Origin: an uncultured Acetobacteraceae bacterium
GTDB taxonomy: Bacteria; Pseudomonadota; Alphaproteobacteria; Acetobacterales; Acetobacteraceae
Length of the DNA stretch: 51,363 bases
Assembly: GCA_903918195.1 (NCBI GenBank)
Contig: CAIXDS010000348.1
Coordinates: 1 to 51,363, forward strand
Reading direction: 5' to 3'
Shown: piece by piece, positions 25,326-36,296 of the stretch
Numbering within the stretch: position 1 is the first letter of the stretch
How the letters are laid out: each line of letters opens with the position of its first letter
Program-made: the position numbers and the translations under genes
Notes under the pieces: generated by a model
What the model was told of the DNA's origin: nothing
What the model saw: the letters and a program-made list of their open reading frames with translations, nothing else
Database searches by the model: none

Positions 25326-25619
25326 ATCGGATTACCTTGTGTACTCGCTGTCTGACCAAAGAACGAGGCCGAGATGTATGACCCGATCCGGCCGGTTCAG
25401 ACCCGAATGAGTATCTAGGCGGCGCCGTGGTCCAGTGGCCACCACCATAACGAACACAATCATTACGAAATCAATAAAGGCGTCATAGTTCGTTCCCGGT
25501 TCCAGCGGGGGGTGATCCCCAGCGCCGCGGGAGGCTAGCGCTTCCGGGGACGAAACGGAAGCGCTAGCATACACCTATAGTGCCGGCGCACCCGGCAGCC
25601 TACCGGGTGGCGTCACCGC
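25326..25619. other. Intergenic region between glycan segment and hbd-etfAB operon
   Basis: No gene is seen in these 294 bases. It marks the right boundary of the glycan segment and contains the strong hairpin at 25534-25568. The minus-strand promoter of the trimodular gene should lie in its left half. Confidence 0.5.
25534..25568 (-). terminator. Strong 13-bp hairpin after the hbd-etfAB operon
   Basis: GCTAGCGCTTCCG at 25534-25546 and CGGAAGCGCTAGC at 25556-25568 are perfectly complementary with a 9-base loop. The hairpin lies 51 bases past the minus-strand stop of the hydroxybutyryl-CoA dehydrogenase gene, where a terminator is expected, but no T tract follows on that strand. Confidence 0.5.
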
Positions 25620-26549
25620 TCAGCGCGTCGGCCGCGGCGGCGTCTGCGAGTAATCGTAGAACCCCCGCCCGGTCTTGCGCCCCAGCCAGCCGGCCTCGAC
25701 ATATTTCACCAGCAGCGGGCACGGCCGGTACTTGCTGTCCGACAGACCCTCATACAGCACCTGCATGATGCTCAGGCAGGTATCCAGGCCGATGAAATCC
25801 GCCAGTTCCAGCGGCCCCATCGGGTGGTTGGCGCCCAGCCGCATGGCGCTGTCGATCGCCGGCACCGAGCCGACGCCTTCATACAGCGCATACACCGCCT
25901 CGTTGATCATCGGCACCAGAATGCGGTTGACGATGAAGGCGGGGAAATCCTCCGCCACCGCCGTGGTCTTGCCCAGATGGTGGGCCAGCGCCATGGTCGC
26001 CTGAAAGGTCGGCTCGTCGGTGGCGATGCCGCGGATGATCTCCACCAGCTTCATCACCGGCACCGGGTTCATGAAGTGCATGCCGATGAATTTTTCGGGG
26101 CGGTCGGTGGCCGCACCAAGCCGGGTGATCGAAATCGAGGAGGTGTTGGAGGCGACCATACAGGACGGCTTGATGTGCGGCAGCAATGTGCGGAACACCG
26201 CCTTCTTCACCTCCTCCTTTTCCGTCGCCGCCTCGATCACCAGGTCGCAGTCGCCGAACGCGGCATAGTCGGTGCTGGTGGTGATGCGCGCGAGCGCCGC
26301 GGCGCGGTCGTCGCCGGTGATCAGGTTGCGGTGCACCTGGCGGTCCATGTTGCGGCCCATGGTGACCATCGCCTTGTCCAGCGCGTCGGCCTTCACGTCC
26401 AGCATGACCACGGGCACGCCGGCCAGCGCGCAGACATGCGCGATGCCGTTGCCCATCTGGCCGGCCCCGATCACGCCCACCCGGGCAATCGCGGGGCTGT
26501 TCGTCTGCGCGTCGGCGGCGGCCGGGGTCGGCGGCACATCGATGTTCAT
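25620..26549 (-). CDS. 3-hydroxybutyryl-CoA dehydrogenase
   Basis: NAD-dependent oxidation of 3-hydroxybutyryl-CoA to acetoacetyl-CoA (or the reverse) in short-chain acyl-CoA or polyhydroxybutyrate metabolism. The 309-residue product has the Rossmann motif GVIGAGQMGNGIA at about 25-37, the catalytic His in GMHFMNPVPVMKLVEII, and the C-terminal domain starting at MGPLELADFIGLDT, ending in LGRKTGRGFYDY. An N-terminal tail of 20 residues precedes the fold. It directly follows etfA, so beta-oxidation and the electron carrier are expressed together. The gene is often called hbdA, paaH or fadB-like; I leave the symbol open. Confidence 0.93.
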   Translation of the reverse strand: MNIDVPPTPAAADAQTNSPAIARVGVIGAGQMGNGIAHVCALAGVPVVMLDVKADALDKAMVTMGRNMDRQVHRNLITGDDRAAALARITTSTDYAAFGDCDLVIEAATEKEEVKKAVFRTLLPHIKPSCMVASNTSSISITRLGAATDRPEKFIGMHFMNPVPVMKLVEIIRGIATDEPTFQATMALAHHLGKTTAVAEDFPAFIVNRILVPMINEAVYALYEGVGSVPAIDSAMRLGANHPMGPLELADFIGLDTCLSIMQVLYEGLSDSKYRPCPLLVKYVEAGWLGRKTGRGFYDYSQTPPRPTR

Positions 26550-27485
26550 TCAGGAGCGCTCCAGCTCGGCCGCCAGCTCGGGCAGCGCGGTGAACAGATC
26601 GGCGACCAGGCCGTAATCGGCGACCTGGAAGATCGGCGCTTCCTCGTCCTTGTTGATCGCCACGATCACCTTGCTGTCTTTCATGCCGGCAAGGTGCTGG
26701 ATGGCGCCGGAAATCCCCACCGCGATGTACAGGTCCGGGGCGACGATTTTTCCGGTTTGCCCAACCTGGTAGTCGTTGGGAACGAAGCCCGCATCGACGG
26801 CGGCCCGGCTGGCGCCGACGGCCGCGCCGAGCTTGTCGGCAATCACATCGAGCAGATGGAAATTCTCGCCGCTGCGCATGCCGCGCCCGCCCGAAATGAC
26901 CACCCGCGCGGCGGTCAGCTCCGGCCGCTCGCTGCGGGTCAGCTCGGCCGAGACGAAGCGGCCGGGGTGTGGCACGTCGGGGATCGCCACCGCCTCGATC
27001 GGCGCGTTGCCCCCGTCGGCCGGCACCGGATCGAAGCTGGCCGCGCGCACGGTCAGCACCGGCCTGGCATCGGCACTTCGCACCGTCGCCAGCGCATTGC
27101 CGGCGTAGATCGGGCGGACGAAGATGTGCGAATCCACCACCGCCGCGACCTCGCTGATCACCTGCACATCCAGCAGGGCGGCGACTCGCGGCATGACGTT
27201 CTTGCCCTCGGCCGAGGCTGCCGCCAGCAGATGGGTGTAGCCGGGCGCGAGGGCGACCAGCAGGGCGGCCACCGGCTCGGCCAGCAGGTGCTCGAACACC
27301 GGCGCATCGGCGACCAGCACGCGCGCGACTCCCGGCAGCTTCGCCGCCGCCTGGGCCGCCGCCTGCACGCCGAGCCCGGCCACCAGCACATGCACCTCGC
27401 CCAGCTTCTGCGCCGCGGCCACCGCCGAGCGGGAGGGCTGCTTGATGGTGGAGCCGTCGTGATCGAGGAAAACCAGGGATGGCAT
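26550..27485 (-). CDS. etfA: Electron transfer flavoprotein, alpha subunit
   Basis: Binds FAD and, with EtfB, passes electrons from acyl-CoA dehydrogenases to ETF-ubiquinone oxidoreductase. The 311-residue product has the FAD-binding C-terminal domain with [20 protein letters not shown] (about 194-213), the [20 protein letters not shown] segment and [22 protein letters not shown]. It is abutted by the dehydrogenase gene downstream (zero spacing) and lies 3 bases after etfB, so the three form one operon in the order etfB, etfA, dehydrogenase. Confidence 0.96.
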   Translation of the reverse strand: MPSLVFLDHDGSTIKQPSRSAVAAAQKLGEVHVLVAGLGVQAAAQAAAKLPGVARVLVADAPVFEHLLAEPVAALLVALAPGYTHLLAAASAEGKNVMPRVAALLDVQVISEVAAVVDSHIFVRPIYAGNALATVRSADARPVLTVRAASFDPVPADGGNAPIEAVAIPDVPHPGRFVSAELTRSERPELTAARVVISGGRGMRSGENFHLLDVIADKLGAAVGASRAAVDAGFVPNDYQVGQTGKIVAPDLYIAVGISGAIQHLAGMKDSKVIVAINKDEEAPIFQVADYGLVADLFTALPELAAELERS

Positions 27486-27488
27486 GGC

Positions 27489-28238
27489 TCAGATCACCTT
27501 CGCTTCGGTCCGCAGCTTGGCCACCAGCTCGGCGACCGAGGCCACTTTCTTGCCGGCCTGCCGCTTCGGCGGCTCAACCACTTTCAGCACGGTCAGGCGC
27601 GGCGTCGGGTCCACCCCCAACTCGGCCGGCGTCACCGTCTGAATCGGCTTTTTGCGCGCCTTCATGATGTTGGGCAGGCTGGCATAGCGCGGCTCGTTCA
27701 GCCGCAAATCGGCGGTGACAATTGCCGGCAGCGGCAGCGCCACCGTCTCCAGCCCGCCATCCACTTCGCGGGTGACGATGATGGTGCCGTCGGCCACCGC
27801 CACCTTGCTGGCGAAGGTGCCCTGCGGCCAGCCCAGCAGGGCGGCCAGCATCTGGCCGGTGGCGTTCATGTCATCGTCGATCGCCTGCTTGCCCGAAATC
27901 ACCAGCTGCGGCTGCTCGCGGTCCACCAGCGCCTTCAGCAGCTTGGCCACCGCCAGCGGCTGCAGCTCGACATCGGTTTCCACCAGGATGCCGCGGTCGG
28001 CCCCCATGGCGAGTGCCGTACGGATGGTCTCGGCGCAGGCGGCAAGGCCCAGCGACACCGCCACGATTTCGCTGGCGATGCCCTTCTCCTTCAGCCGCAC
28101 CGCCTCCTCGACCGCGATCTCGTCGAACGGGTTCATCGACATCTTGACCCCGCTGGTCTCGACGCCGGTGCCGTCCGACTTCACCCGGACCTTGACGTTG
28201 TAGTCGACCACCCGCTTGACGGGCACGAGGATCTTCAT
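27489..28238 (-). CDS. etfB: Electron transfer flavoprotein, beta subunit
   Basis: AMP-binding partner of EtfA. The 249-residue product starts [20 protein letters not shown] and has [20 protein letters not shown], the AMP-site segment [20 protein letters not shown], and the C-terminal Lys-rich [10 protein letters not shown] chose the ATG at 28238 because it gives the universal N-terminus; an upstream in-frame start at 28376 would add an unconserved Arg-rich leader. It heads the operon. Confidence 0.96.
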   Translation of the reverse strand: MKILVPVKRVVDYNVKVRVKSDGTGVETSGVKMSMNPFDEIAVEEAVRLKEKGIASEIVAVSLGLAACAETIRTALAMGADRGILVETDVELQPLAVAKLLKALVDREQPQLVISGKQAIDDDMNATGQMLAALLGWPQGTFASKVAVADGTIIVTREVDGGLETVALPLPAIVTADLRLNEPRYASLPNIMKARKKPIQTVTPAELGVDPTPRLTVLKVVEPPKRQAGKKVASVAELVAKLRTEAKVI

Positions 28239-28473
28239 GGAGTGTCGCTGCTTCCTGAGCTTGCCGGACCCTGATCTTGCCGGACCCGATCCGGTACGGT
28301 GTTCTTCCCCTGCTGGGCGCGCCCGCTGGCCGAAAGCCTGCGTCCAGGGCGCACGCCCGCCTGTTCGCACATGCAATAGAAGGGGCGGACCTTAGTTGCC
28401 GGCCGGTCCGGATGTCAAACGCTGTGCCGGGCCGCCGGCACGGGTCACAACCGCGTTACGCGCGCAGCAGCAC

Positions 28474-30153
28474 CTACACCGCGGCGGGAAGCCGGACGAT
28501 GAAACGGGCCCCGAGAATCTGGCCGCGCTCGTCGCGGCGGTTCTCGGCAATGATGCGGCCCTTCAGCGCCTCGACGATCTGCCGGCTGATCGACAGGCCG
28601 AGGCCGGAATGCTGGCCGAAGCGCTCGCCCTGCGGCCGCTCGGAATAGAACCGGTCGAAGATATGCTCCAGATTGGCCTCGGGAATGCCGGGACCCTCGT
28701 CCTCGACGCTGATCTCCACCTGCCGGCCCGCGTGGCGGGCGCGCAGCAGGATGTGGCCGTCGCGCGGCGAGAAGGATTCCGCATTGCCGATCAGGTTGCG
28801 CAGCACCTGCACCAGCCGCCCCTCCACCGCCTGCACCACCACGCTGCCCTCCGGCGGAACCAGCTCGATATGCGGGTCGCCATCGCCGCGGGTGGTCTCG
28901 TTGATCTCGGCCAGGGCGGCCAGGATTGGCGCCACGTCAACCGGCTCGGCCGCGACCCGCGACAGCTCGGCGTCGATGCGCGAGGCATCGCTGATGTCGC
29001 TGATCAGCCGGTCGAGCCGGCTCACGTCCTCGGCGATGATGGCGAGCAGCCGGCGCTGCTTGTCGGCATCCTCGATGCGGCGCAGCGTCTCGATGGCGCT
29101 GCGGATGGAGGTCAGCGGATTCTTGATTTCGTGCGCCACGTCGGCGGCAAAACGCTCAATCGCGTCCATCCGCGCCCACAGCGCGCGGGCGGATTCCGAC
29201 AGCGCGCCGGCCAGCTCGCCGATCTCATCGCCGCGTTCCAGCAGCACCAGCGGTACCGCGCCGGTGCGTCCGCGGCCCTCGCGCATCTGCTCGGCGGCCC
29301 CGGCCAGGCGCAGGATCGGCCGGGCGATGGTTTGCGACAGGTACCAGGACAGCATCACCGTCAGGCCGAGGGCCAGGGTGAACAGGCCGAGGATGGACAG
29401 GCGGATGGCGAGCAGGCTGTCATCCACTTCCCGCGCCTCGCGGGTCAACAGCACGATGCCCACGGTCACCCGGTTGCGCTGCACCGGCTCGGCCACCGTC
29501 AGCAGCAGCCGGTTATCCGCGGTGCGGCGGATATAGGGCGGCATCTCGCGCGTCTGGTTGGTGCCGGTGAGCCGCACCTCCTCGGGCACATCGGGCTGCC
29601 AGTCGGGGCCGGCGGCGGAGGGGCCGGTGTCGAGCCGCGGCAGCTGGTTGTTGTGCGGCAGCAGGGCCAGGATCTGGTCGGTGATATGGCCGATGGTGCC
29701 GACCAGGCGGCCGCGATCGACCGCCGGCGGCAGCGGTTCGGTGACCACGGCGCCGCCGGCGCCCTCGCGCACCCGGCTATCGGCAACCAGGGTGCCGTCG
29801 GGGCCATACAGCTTGGCCTGGGCGTTCGGCGACGGCTCGGTCAGGCTGCGCAACAGCGGGCGGGCCAGGTCGGGCGCCAGATGCGGCCGGTCGGCCTCGT
29901 CCACTTTCACCGCCGTCTCGCCCAGCGCGCCGGTGAAGATGCGCGCCTGCTCGCGCAGGGTGCCGACCTCGGCCTGCAGCAGCCCGTTCTGGTACTGGTC
30001 GAGGTAGAGCAGCCCGGCCAGCAGCAGCACCAGCGGCAGCGCGTTGACCAGCAGGATGCGGCGCAGCAGCGGCGGCACCCACCGGCCGCGCCGGCGCTTG
30101 CGCAGGCTCGCCGGCGTGGCCAGAGGGATGGGCAGAATGCCGCTGTCGGGCAT
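28474..30153 (-). CDS. chvG: Sensor histidine kinase, ChvG/ExoS type
   Basis: A 559-residue membrane sensor kinase: TM1 about 33-51, a periplasmic domain about 52-248, TM2 about 249-270, HAMP to about 325, phosphoacceptor His341 in DVAHEIKNPLTS, then an ATPase domain (NLIGNAESF, EDEGPGIPEAN, GLGLSISRQIV). Domain order and neighbours match ChvG (ExoS), the acid/envelope stress sensor of alphaproteobacteria. It follows chvI by 6 bases, an operon. In rhizobia chvGI lies near pckA as it does here, separated by one gene. The phosphotransferase genes (hprK, manX) that often follow chvG are absent; etfAB is next. Confidence 0.9.
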   Translation of the reverse strand: MPDSGILPIPLATPASLRKRRRGRWVPPLLRRILLVNALPLVLLLAGLLYLDQYQNGLLQAEVGTLREQARIFTGALGETAVKVDEADRPHLAPDLARPLLRSLTEPSPNAQAKLYGPDGTLVADSRVREGAGGAVVTEPLPPAVDRGRLVGTIGHITDQILALLPHNNQLPRLDTGPSAAGPDWQPDVPEEVRLTGTNQTREMPPYIRRTADNRLLLTVAEPVQRNRVTVGIVLLTREAREVDDSLLAIRLSILGLFTLALGLTVMLSWYLSQTIARPILRLAGAAEQMREGRGRTGAVPLVLLERGDEIGELAGALSESARALWARMDAIERFAADVAHEIKNPLTSIRSAIETLRRIEDADKQRRLLAIIAEDVSRLDRLISDISDASRIDAELSRVAAEPVDVAPILAALAEINETTRGDGDPHIELVPPEGSVVVQAVEGRLVQVLRNLIGNAESFSPRDGHILLRARHAGRQVEISVEDEGPGIPEANLEHIFDRFYSERPQGERFGQHSGLGLSISRQIVEALKGRIIAENRRDERGQILGARFIVRLPAAV

Positions 30154-30159
30154 GGCCGG

Positions 30160-30861
30160 TCAGGCGTCCTTGTAGCGGTAGCCGATGCCGTACAGCGTCT
30201 CGATCTGGTTGAAGCTGTCGTCGGCCGAGCGGAACTTCTTGCGCACCCGCTTGACGTGGCTGTCGATGGTGCGGTCGTCCACGTAGATGTTCTCGCCATA
30301 GGCGGCGTCGATCAGCTGGTCGCGCGACTTCACCATGCCGGGGCGGGTGGCCAGCGCCTTCACCAGCAGGAATTCAGTCACGGTGAGCTGGATGTCGCGG
30401 CCCTTCCACAGGCATTGGTGCTTGGTCTCGTCCAGCACCAGCTCGCCGCGCACGATCACCCCGGCGGGGGCGGCGCCGGAGCCCTCGGCGCGGCTGGCCT
30501 CGTTGCGCCGCAGCAAGGCGCGGATGCGCTCCAGCAGCAGGCGCTGGCTGAACGGCTTGGTGATGTAGTCATCGGCGCCGAGCCGCAGCCCCATGACCTC
30601 GTCCACCTCCTCATCCTTGCTGGTGAGGAAAATGACCGGCAGGCTGGTGCGCTGGCGCAGCCGCTGCAGCAGCTCCATGCCGTCCATGCGCGGCATTTTG
30701 ATGTCGAGCACGGCCAGATCGACGGGACGGCTGATCAACCCCTGCAGCGCGCTCTCGCCGTCCGTGTACGTGCGCACCTGATAGCCTTCCTGCTCCAGCG
30801 TCATGGCGACGCTGGTGAGGATGTTGCGATCGTCGTCCACCAGGGCGATGGTCTGCTTCAT
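30160..30861 (-). CDS. chvI: OmpR-family response regulator, ChvI type
   Basis: Cytoplasmic partner of ChvG. Residues 1-120 form the receiver domain: acidic pair Asp10/Asp11, phosphorylation site Asp53 in [14 protein letters not shown] and the switch Lys102 in DDYITKPFS. Residues 135-233 form a winged-helix DNA-binding domain ([20 protein letters not shown] and [16 protein letters not shown]). The [21 protein letters not shown] pattern is highly characteristic of ChvI/ExoR-pathway regulators. The ATG at 30861 is followed by chvG on the same strand, and the gene is divergent from the HugZ-like gene and pckA. Confidence 0.93.
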   Translation of the reverse strand: MKQTIALVDDDRNILTSVAMTLEQEGYQVRTYTDGESALQGLISRPVDLAVLDIKMPRMDGMELLQRLRQRTSLPVIFLTSKDEEVDEVMGLRLGADDYITKPFSQRLLLERIRALLRRNEASRAEGSGAAPAGVIVRGELVLDETKHQCLWKGRDIQLTVTEFLLVKALATRPGMVKSRDQLIDAAYGENIYVDDRTIDSHVKRVRKKFRSADDSFNQIETLYGIGYRYKDA

Positions 30862-30965
30862 GGGCGTTCTCCGGTGTGTCGCGCGGGCCTGCTGGCCTCA
30901 GGCCGCCTGATCGCGGCAACATGGGCGCGCATTGTGGCGCATTGAGGTTAGAGGGGGAACGGAAT

Positions 30966-31787
30966 ATGGCGCCAGAACCACGTGAACAGGCTCCGCCTGC
31001 ACCAGAACCGCCTGCACCAGAACCGCCGGCACCGGAATCGCCCCTCTGGGTGTCGCGGAAACTGCTGCGGGCGGCACGGGCCGGTTCGCTGGGCAGCGTA
31101 ATCGACGGCCAGCCCTTCGCCACCCTGGTCACGCCGGCCACCTTCGCCGACCTTTCGGTGCTGCTGCTGCTGTCATCGCTGTCCGAGCACACCCGCCACC
31201 TGCGCGCCGATCCGCGCTGTGCGCTGCTGGTGGTGGGCACGCCTACCGGCGCCAATCCGCAGACCGCCCCGCGGGTGACGATCACCGGCATCGCCGAAAC
31301 CGATCCCGACCCGGCGCTGAAGGCGCGCTGGCTGGCGGTGCATCCGTACGGGGCCCTGTATGCGGATTTTGCCGACTTTGCCTTATGGCGCATCCGGCCG
31401 GTGCAGGCGCTGTTCGTCGGCGGGTTCGCCCGGGCGGCGCGGCTGCGCCAGGCCGATCTGGCGCCTGATCCCGCTGCGGTCGCGGCGATAGCGGACGCCG
31501 CCGATGACATCATGGTGCATTGCAATCGCGATCATTCGGACGCTTTGCAGGTGATTGCCCGCCATGCCGGGGTCACCAGCGGCGCGGCGCCGTGGCGGAT
31601 GGTGGGGGTCGATGTGGACGGCTGCGATCTTGCATGCACCGGTCCGGAGAGTGCCGAGCCGGTGCGGCGCATCGCCTGGGCGGCGCCGGTGGCCGATCCG
31701 GGCGGGGTACGGGCCGAACTGGTGCGGCTGGCCCGGGCAGCGCGCGCGGCAGGGGTGACCGGGCCGGGACTATCCACGGAAACATAA
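30966..31787 (+). CDS. HugZ-like pyridoxamine-5'-phosphate-oxidase-fold protein
   Basis: A 273-residue protein. It opens with a Pro/Glu repeat (PAPEPPAPEPPAPE, from a 15-base DNA repeat at about 30998-31037), then a split-barrel flavin/heme-binding fold (ARAGSLGSVIDGQPFATLVT, LRADPRCALLVVGTPTG) and a C-terminal DUF2470-like domain with the HCNRDHSDAL motif (about 182-191), the characteristic His of HugZ-type heme-degrading enzymes. This suggests heme or flavin-linked chemistry, but no heme uptake genes are nearby. GAGGGGGAACGGA precedes the ATG at 30966. It lies between chvI (divergent) and pckA (same strand). Confidence 0.87.
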   Translation: MAPEPREQAPPAPEPPAPEPPAPESPLWVSRKLLRAARAGSLGSVIDGQPFATLVTPATFADLSVLLLLSSLSEHTRHLRADPRCALLVVGTPTGANPQTAPRVTITGIAETDPDPALKARWLAVHPYGALYADFADFALWRIRPVQALFVGGFARAARLRQADLAPDPAAVAAIADAADDIMVHCNRDHSDALQVIARHAGVTSGAAPWRMVGVDVDGCDLACTGPESAEPVRRIAWAAPVADPGGVRAELVRLARAARAAGVTGPGLSTET

Positions 31788-31832
31788 ACAGTTACAAACT
31801 GGGCATCGCCCCGTGCTGGAGACACAGACTCG

Positions 31833-33446
<1,614 letters not shown>

Positions 33447-33458
33447 GGTAAGCAAGGT

Positions 33459-33517
33459 AAGGCCAGGGCTCTGCCCTGGACCCGGCAGGGGGCGGTGGCC
33501 CCCTGCACCCCTTTCCT
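33459..33517 (+). repeat. Dispersed intergenic repeat, copy 6 (full form), between pckA and htpG
   Basis: AAGGCCAGGGCTCTGCCCTG begins the copy, followed by GGACCCGGCAGGGGGCGGTG and GCCCCCTGCACCCCTTTCC. The second hairpin differs in sequence from copy 2 but keeps its pairing, a sign that the hairpin structure is conserved. It lies between convergent stop codons. Confidence 0.7.
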
Positions 33518-33518
33518 G

Positions 33519-35360
33519 TTAACTACCTGACAGGGCGGCTTCTACCCGGCGGGCGAAGGTTGCCGGGTCGCGCGGGAGGTCGCCGTCCTGGATGCGGGCC
33601 AGGTCCAGCAGCAGGCCGGCTGCTTCCGCCACATCCTCGCCGGCACTGGCCTTCGCTGCCAGGGTCGCCACCAGCCGGTGGCGCGGGTTGATCTCCAGCA
33701 CCGGCGGAGCGGCATAGGAAGCGCGGCCGGCACGGCGCAACAGACGCTGCATCTGCAAATCCGGCCCCGACGTGCCGGCCGCCAGCACCACCGCACTGTC
33801 CACCAGCCGGTCGGTGGCGCGCACCTCGGTCACCGCATCGGCCAGCGCCGCCTTCAGCGCCGTCAGCAGAGCGGTCACGTCGGCGGCCTCGCCGGGCGGC
33901 GCCTCGGGGGGCGCCAGCTTGGACAGGTCGGCCGCCCCCTGGGTCACGCTGCGGATCGGCTTGCCATCGAACTCGTCCATCCGCTCCGGCCAGAACGCGT
34001 CGATCGGATCGGTCAGCAGCAACACCTCGATGCCGCGGGCACGGAACCCCTCCACCTGGGCCGAGCGGGACAACGAATCAGGATTGTCGCCGGCGAGCAC
34101 ATAGATCGCCTCCTGCCCCTCCTTCATCCGGCTGATATAGTCGGGCAGCGAGGTCAAACCCTCCACCGCCGAGGACCGGAAGCGCAGCAGGGGTGCCAGG
34201 TCCTTGCGGTGGTCGTTGTCCTCCCACACGCCCTCCTTCAGAACGGCGCCGAAATTCTCCCAGAATTTCGCGTACTCCTCCGGCTCCTTCGCCTTGTTCT
34301 TCAGTTCCGTCAGCACGCGGTTGGTGACGGCACGGCGGATGCGGGCCAGCACCGGGGTGGATTGCAGCATCTCGCGCGACACATTCAGCGGCAAATCCTC
34401 GGTGTCCACCACACCCTGCACGAAGCGCAGCCAGGGCGGTAGCAGCTCGGCGCCGTCGGTGATGAACATGCGCCGCACATGCAGCCGCACCTTGGAGGTG
34501 CGGTCATTGTCCAGCGGCTCGAACGGGCGGCTGCCGGGCACGAACAGCAGCGCGGCAAACTCCAGCGCGCCCTCGGCCCGCCAGTGCAGCGTCGCCCAGG
34601 GGGTGTCGAACAGATGGCCGAGATGGCGGTAGAATTCGTTATAGGCCTGCTCGGAAATCTCACTGCGCGGCTTGCGCCACAGCGCGGTGCCCTCGTTGGC
34701 CGCAACGTCCTTGCCATCGCGCTCGATGGTGATCGGGATGGTGACGTGGTCGGCCCATTTGCGCACCACCGTCTCGATGCGAATCGGCTCCAGATATTCC
34801 TCGGCGTCCGATTTGATGTGCAGCACCACGTCGGTGCCGGCCTCATCGCGGCTCGCCGGCGCGATGGTGAACTCGCCGCCGCCGTCCGACGCCCAGGTCC
34901 ACGCCTCCTCGGCGCCGGCTTTGCGGGAGGTGACCTCAACCCGGTCGGCTACCATGAAGGCGGAATAGAAACCCACCCCGAACTGGCCGATCAGGCTGGG
35001 CCGGTCCTCCGGCTTCGCCTCGGCGAGCTTCTGGCCGAAGGCGCGGGTGCCGGAGCGGGCGATGGTGCCGAGATGGTCCACCAGCTCCTCGCGGGTCATG
35101 CCGATGCCGGAATCGCTGATCGCCAGCATGCGCCCGGGCTTGTGCGGGCGGATGCGGATCGCCGCCCCCTCGGGCAGGGCGAGGGCGGGGTGGGTCAGGC
35201 TCTCGAACCGGCGGCGGTCGGTGGCGTCGGCCGCATTGGCGACCAGCTCGCGCAGGAAAATCTCGCGCTCGGAGTAGAGCGAGTGGACCACCAGGTCCAG
35301 CAGGCGGCCGACTTCGGCGCCGAAGCCGTGGCGTTCGATCTGGGAATCTGTTGCGGTCAT
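33519..35360 (-). CDS. htpG: Molecular chaperone HtpG (Hsp90)
   Basis: ATP-dependent Hsp90 chaperone. With the ATG at 35360 the product has 613 residues: N-terminal GHKL ATPase domain ([14 protein letters not shown] with catalytic Glu and Asn, [29 protein letters not shown]), middle domain from about 225, and a C-terminal dimerisation domain without the eukaryotic MEEVD tail. The long upstream extension of the open frame to 35669 is Arg/Trp-rich, lies antisense to nothing conserved, and is not part of the gene. Cytoplasmic. No heat-shock promoter was identified with confidence. Confidence 0.96.
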   Translation of the reverse strand: MTATDSQIERHGFGAEVGRLLDLVVHSLYSEREIFLRELVANAADATDRRRFESLTHPALALPEGAAIRIRPHKPGRMLAISDSGIGMTREELVDHLGTIARSGTRAFGQKLAEAKPEDRPSLIGQFGVGFYSAFMVADRVEVTSRKAGAEEAWTWASDGGGEFTIAPASRDEAGTDVVLHIKSDAEEYLEPIRIETVVRKWADHVTIPITIERDGKDVAANEGTALWRKPRSEISEQAYNEFYRHLGHLFDTPWATLHWRAEGALEFAALLFVPGSRPFEPLDNDRTSKVRLHVRRMFITDGAELLPPWLRFVQGVVDTEDLPLNVSREMLQSTPVLARIRRAVTNRVLTELKNKAKEPEEYAKFWENFGAVLKEGVWEDNDHRKDLAPLLRFRSSAVEGLTSLPDYISRMKEGQEAIYVLAGDNPDSLSRSAQVEGFRARGIEVLLLTDPIDAFWPERMDEFDGKPIRSVTQGAADLSKLAPPEAPPGEAADVTALLTALKAALADAVTEVRATDRLVDSAVVLAAGTSGPDLQMQRLLRRAGRASYAAPPVLEINPRHRLVATLAAKASAGEDVAEAAGLLLDLARIQDGDLPRDPATFARRVEAALSGS

Positions 35361-35430
35361 ATGGCTCAGTCCTCCTTGCGCGCCGGCGGATATGCGGCCG
35401 GGAGCAAGACATTTCAATCCAAGGAGCGTT

Positions 35431-35454
35431 ACCAGGGGCAGAGCCCCTGGCCTA
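35431..35454 (-). repeat. Dispersed intergenic repeat, copy 7 (short form)
   Basis: The core hairpin CCAGGGGCTCTGCCCCTGG is intact on the minus strand; the second hairpin is missing. It begins at the stop codon of the aldo/keto reductase (35452-35454) and lies before the htpG start. Confidence 0.6.
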
Positions 35455-36282
35455 ACCGGGCGAATCCCATGCGGGTGCAAACCCGGTCGGATCGACCAGC
35501 CGTTCGTGCTTCGGCAGCGCGGCGATGGCGGCCAGGTCGTCGGCGTCGAGGCGCAGATCCAGCGCGGCAAGATTGGCCAACTGATTCTCGTCGCGCGCCG
35601 CTTTCGGAATCGCCGCCACGCCGTCCTGGCCGAACAGCCAAGCCAGCGCCACCTGCGCGGCGGTGACACCGTTCCGACCGGCGATGCGCGCCAGCACCCG
35701 GTCGCGGGCCAGCCCGCCGCGCCCGAGCGGGCAATACGCGGTCAATGCGAGCCCCTTCGCCCGCAGATAGGCCAGCACCCGGCTCTGCTCCAGATTCACA
35801 TGGTACTCGACCTGGTTGCAGACGATCGGCGCGCCGATCTCCTCGATGGCCTGGCGCAGCAGCGCCACGGTGAAATTGGAAACGCCGATGTGCCGGGCAA
35901 GCCCCTGCTCCTGGAACCGCACCATCTGGCCGAGTGTGGCGCCGAGGTCCATGTCCGGCGCCGGCCAGTGGATGAGATAAAGATCGACATAGGGCGTGCG
36001 CAGCTTGCGCAGGCTGTCGTCCATGGCGCGGCGCATCGCGTCGGGCTGCAGGTTTTCCCACCACACTTTGGTGGTCAGGTGGATGTCGCCGCGCGCCACA
36101 TCCGTGCGCGCCAGCGCTGCCCCCACCGCGTCCTCGTTGCCATACATCTGTGCGGTGTCGATGTGGCGATAGCCGTGGCCGAGCGCGCGCAGCACGGCGT
36201 CGGTGCACGCCGCCCCGGTCATGCCCCAGGTGCCGAGGCCCAGTTTCGGCATGTGCATCCCGCCGGCGGTGATGCTGGCCAT
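35452..36282 (-). CDS. Aldo/keto reductase
   Basis: An NADPH-dependent reductase of the AKR superfamily, 276 residues. The catalytic tetrad is present: Asp42 and Tyr47 in [11 protein letters not shown], Lys72 in LTTKVWW and His105 in LYLIHWP. The cofactor-binding end [18 protein letters not shown] is typical. Resembles the 2,5-diketo-D-gluconate reductase group (AKR5), but the substrate is not certain. It starts 15 bases before the end of the WD40 gene on the same strand and may be the last gene of the CobW-WD40-AKR run. Its stop codon lies in a repeat copy. Confidence 0.93.
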   Translation of the reverse strand: MASITAGGMHMPKLGLGTWGMTGAACTDAVLRALGHGYRHIDTAQMYGNEDAVGAALARTDVARGDIHLTTKVWWENLQPDAMRRAMDDSLRKLRTPYVDLYLIHWPAPDMDLGATLGQMVRFQEQGLARHIGVSNFTVALLRQAIEEIGAPIVCNQVEYHVNLEQSRVLAYLRAKGLALTAYCPLGRGGLARDRVLARIAGRNGVTAAQVALAWLFGQDGVAAIPKAARDENQLANLAALDLRLDADDLAAIAALPKHERLVDPTGFAPAWDSPG

Positions 36283-36296
36283 CGGTTCTTCTCCCG

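Noticed and set aside
30998..31040. CRISPR-like short repeat
   Set aside because: It is a 15-base in-frame repeat encoding PAPEP units in the HugZ-like protein, without spacers.
35361..35669. N-terminal extension of htpG by 103 residues
   Set aside because: The extension is Trp/Arg/Pro-rich with no conservation to Hsp90 and overlaps the aldo/keto reductase gene; the ATG at 35360 gives the universal HtpG start.
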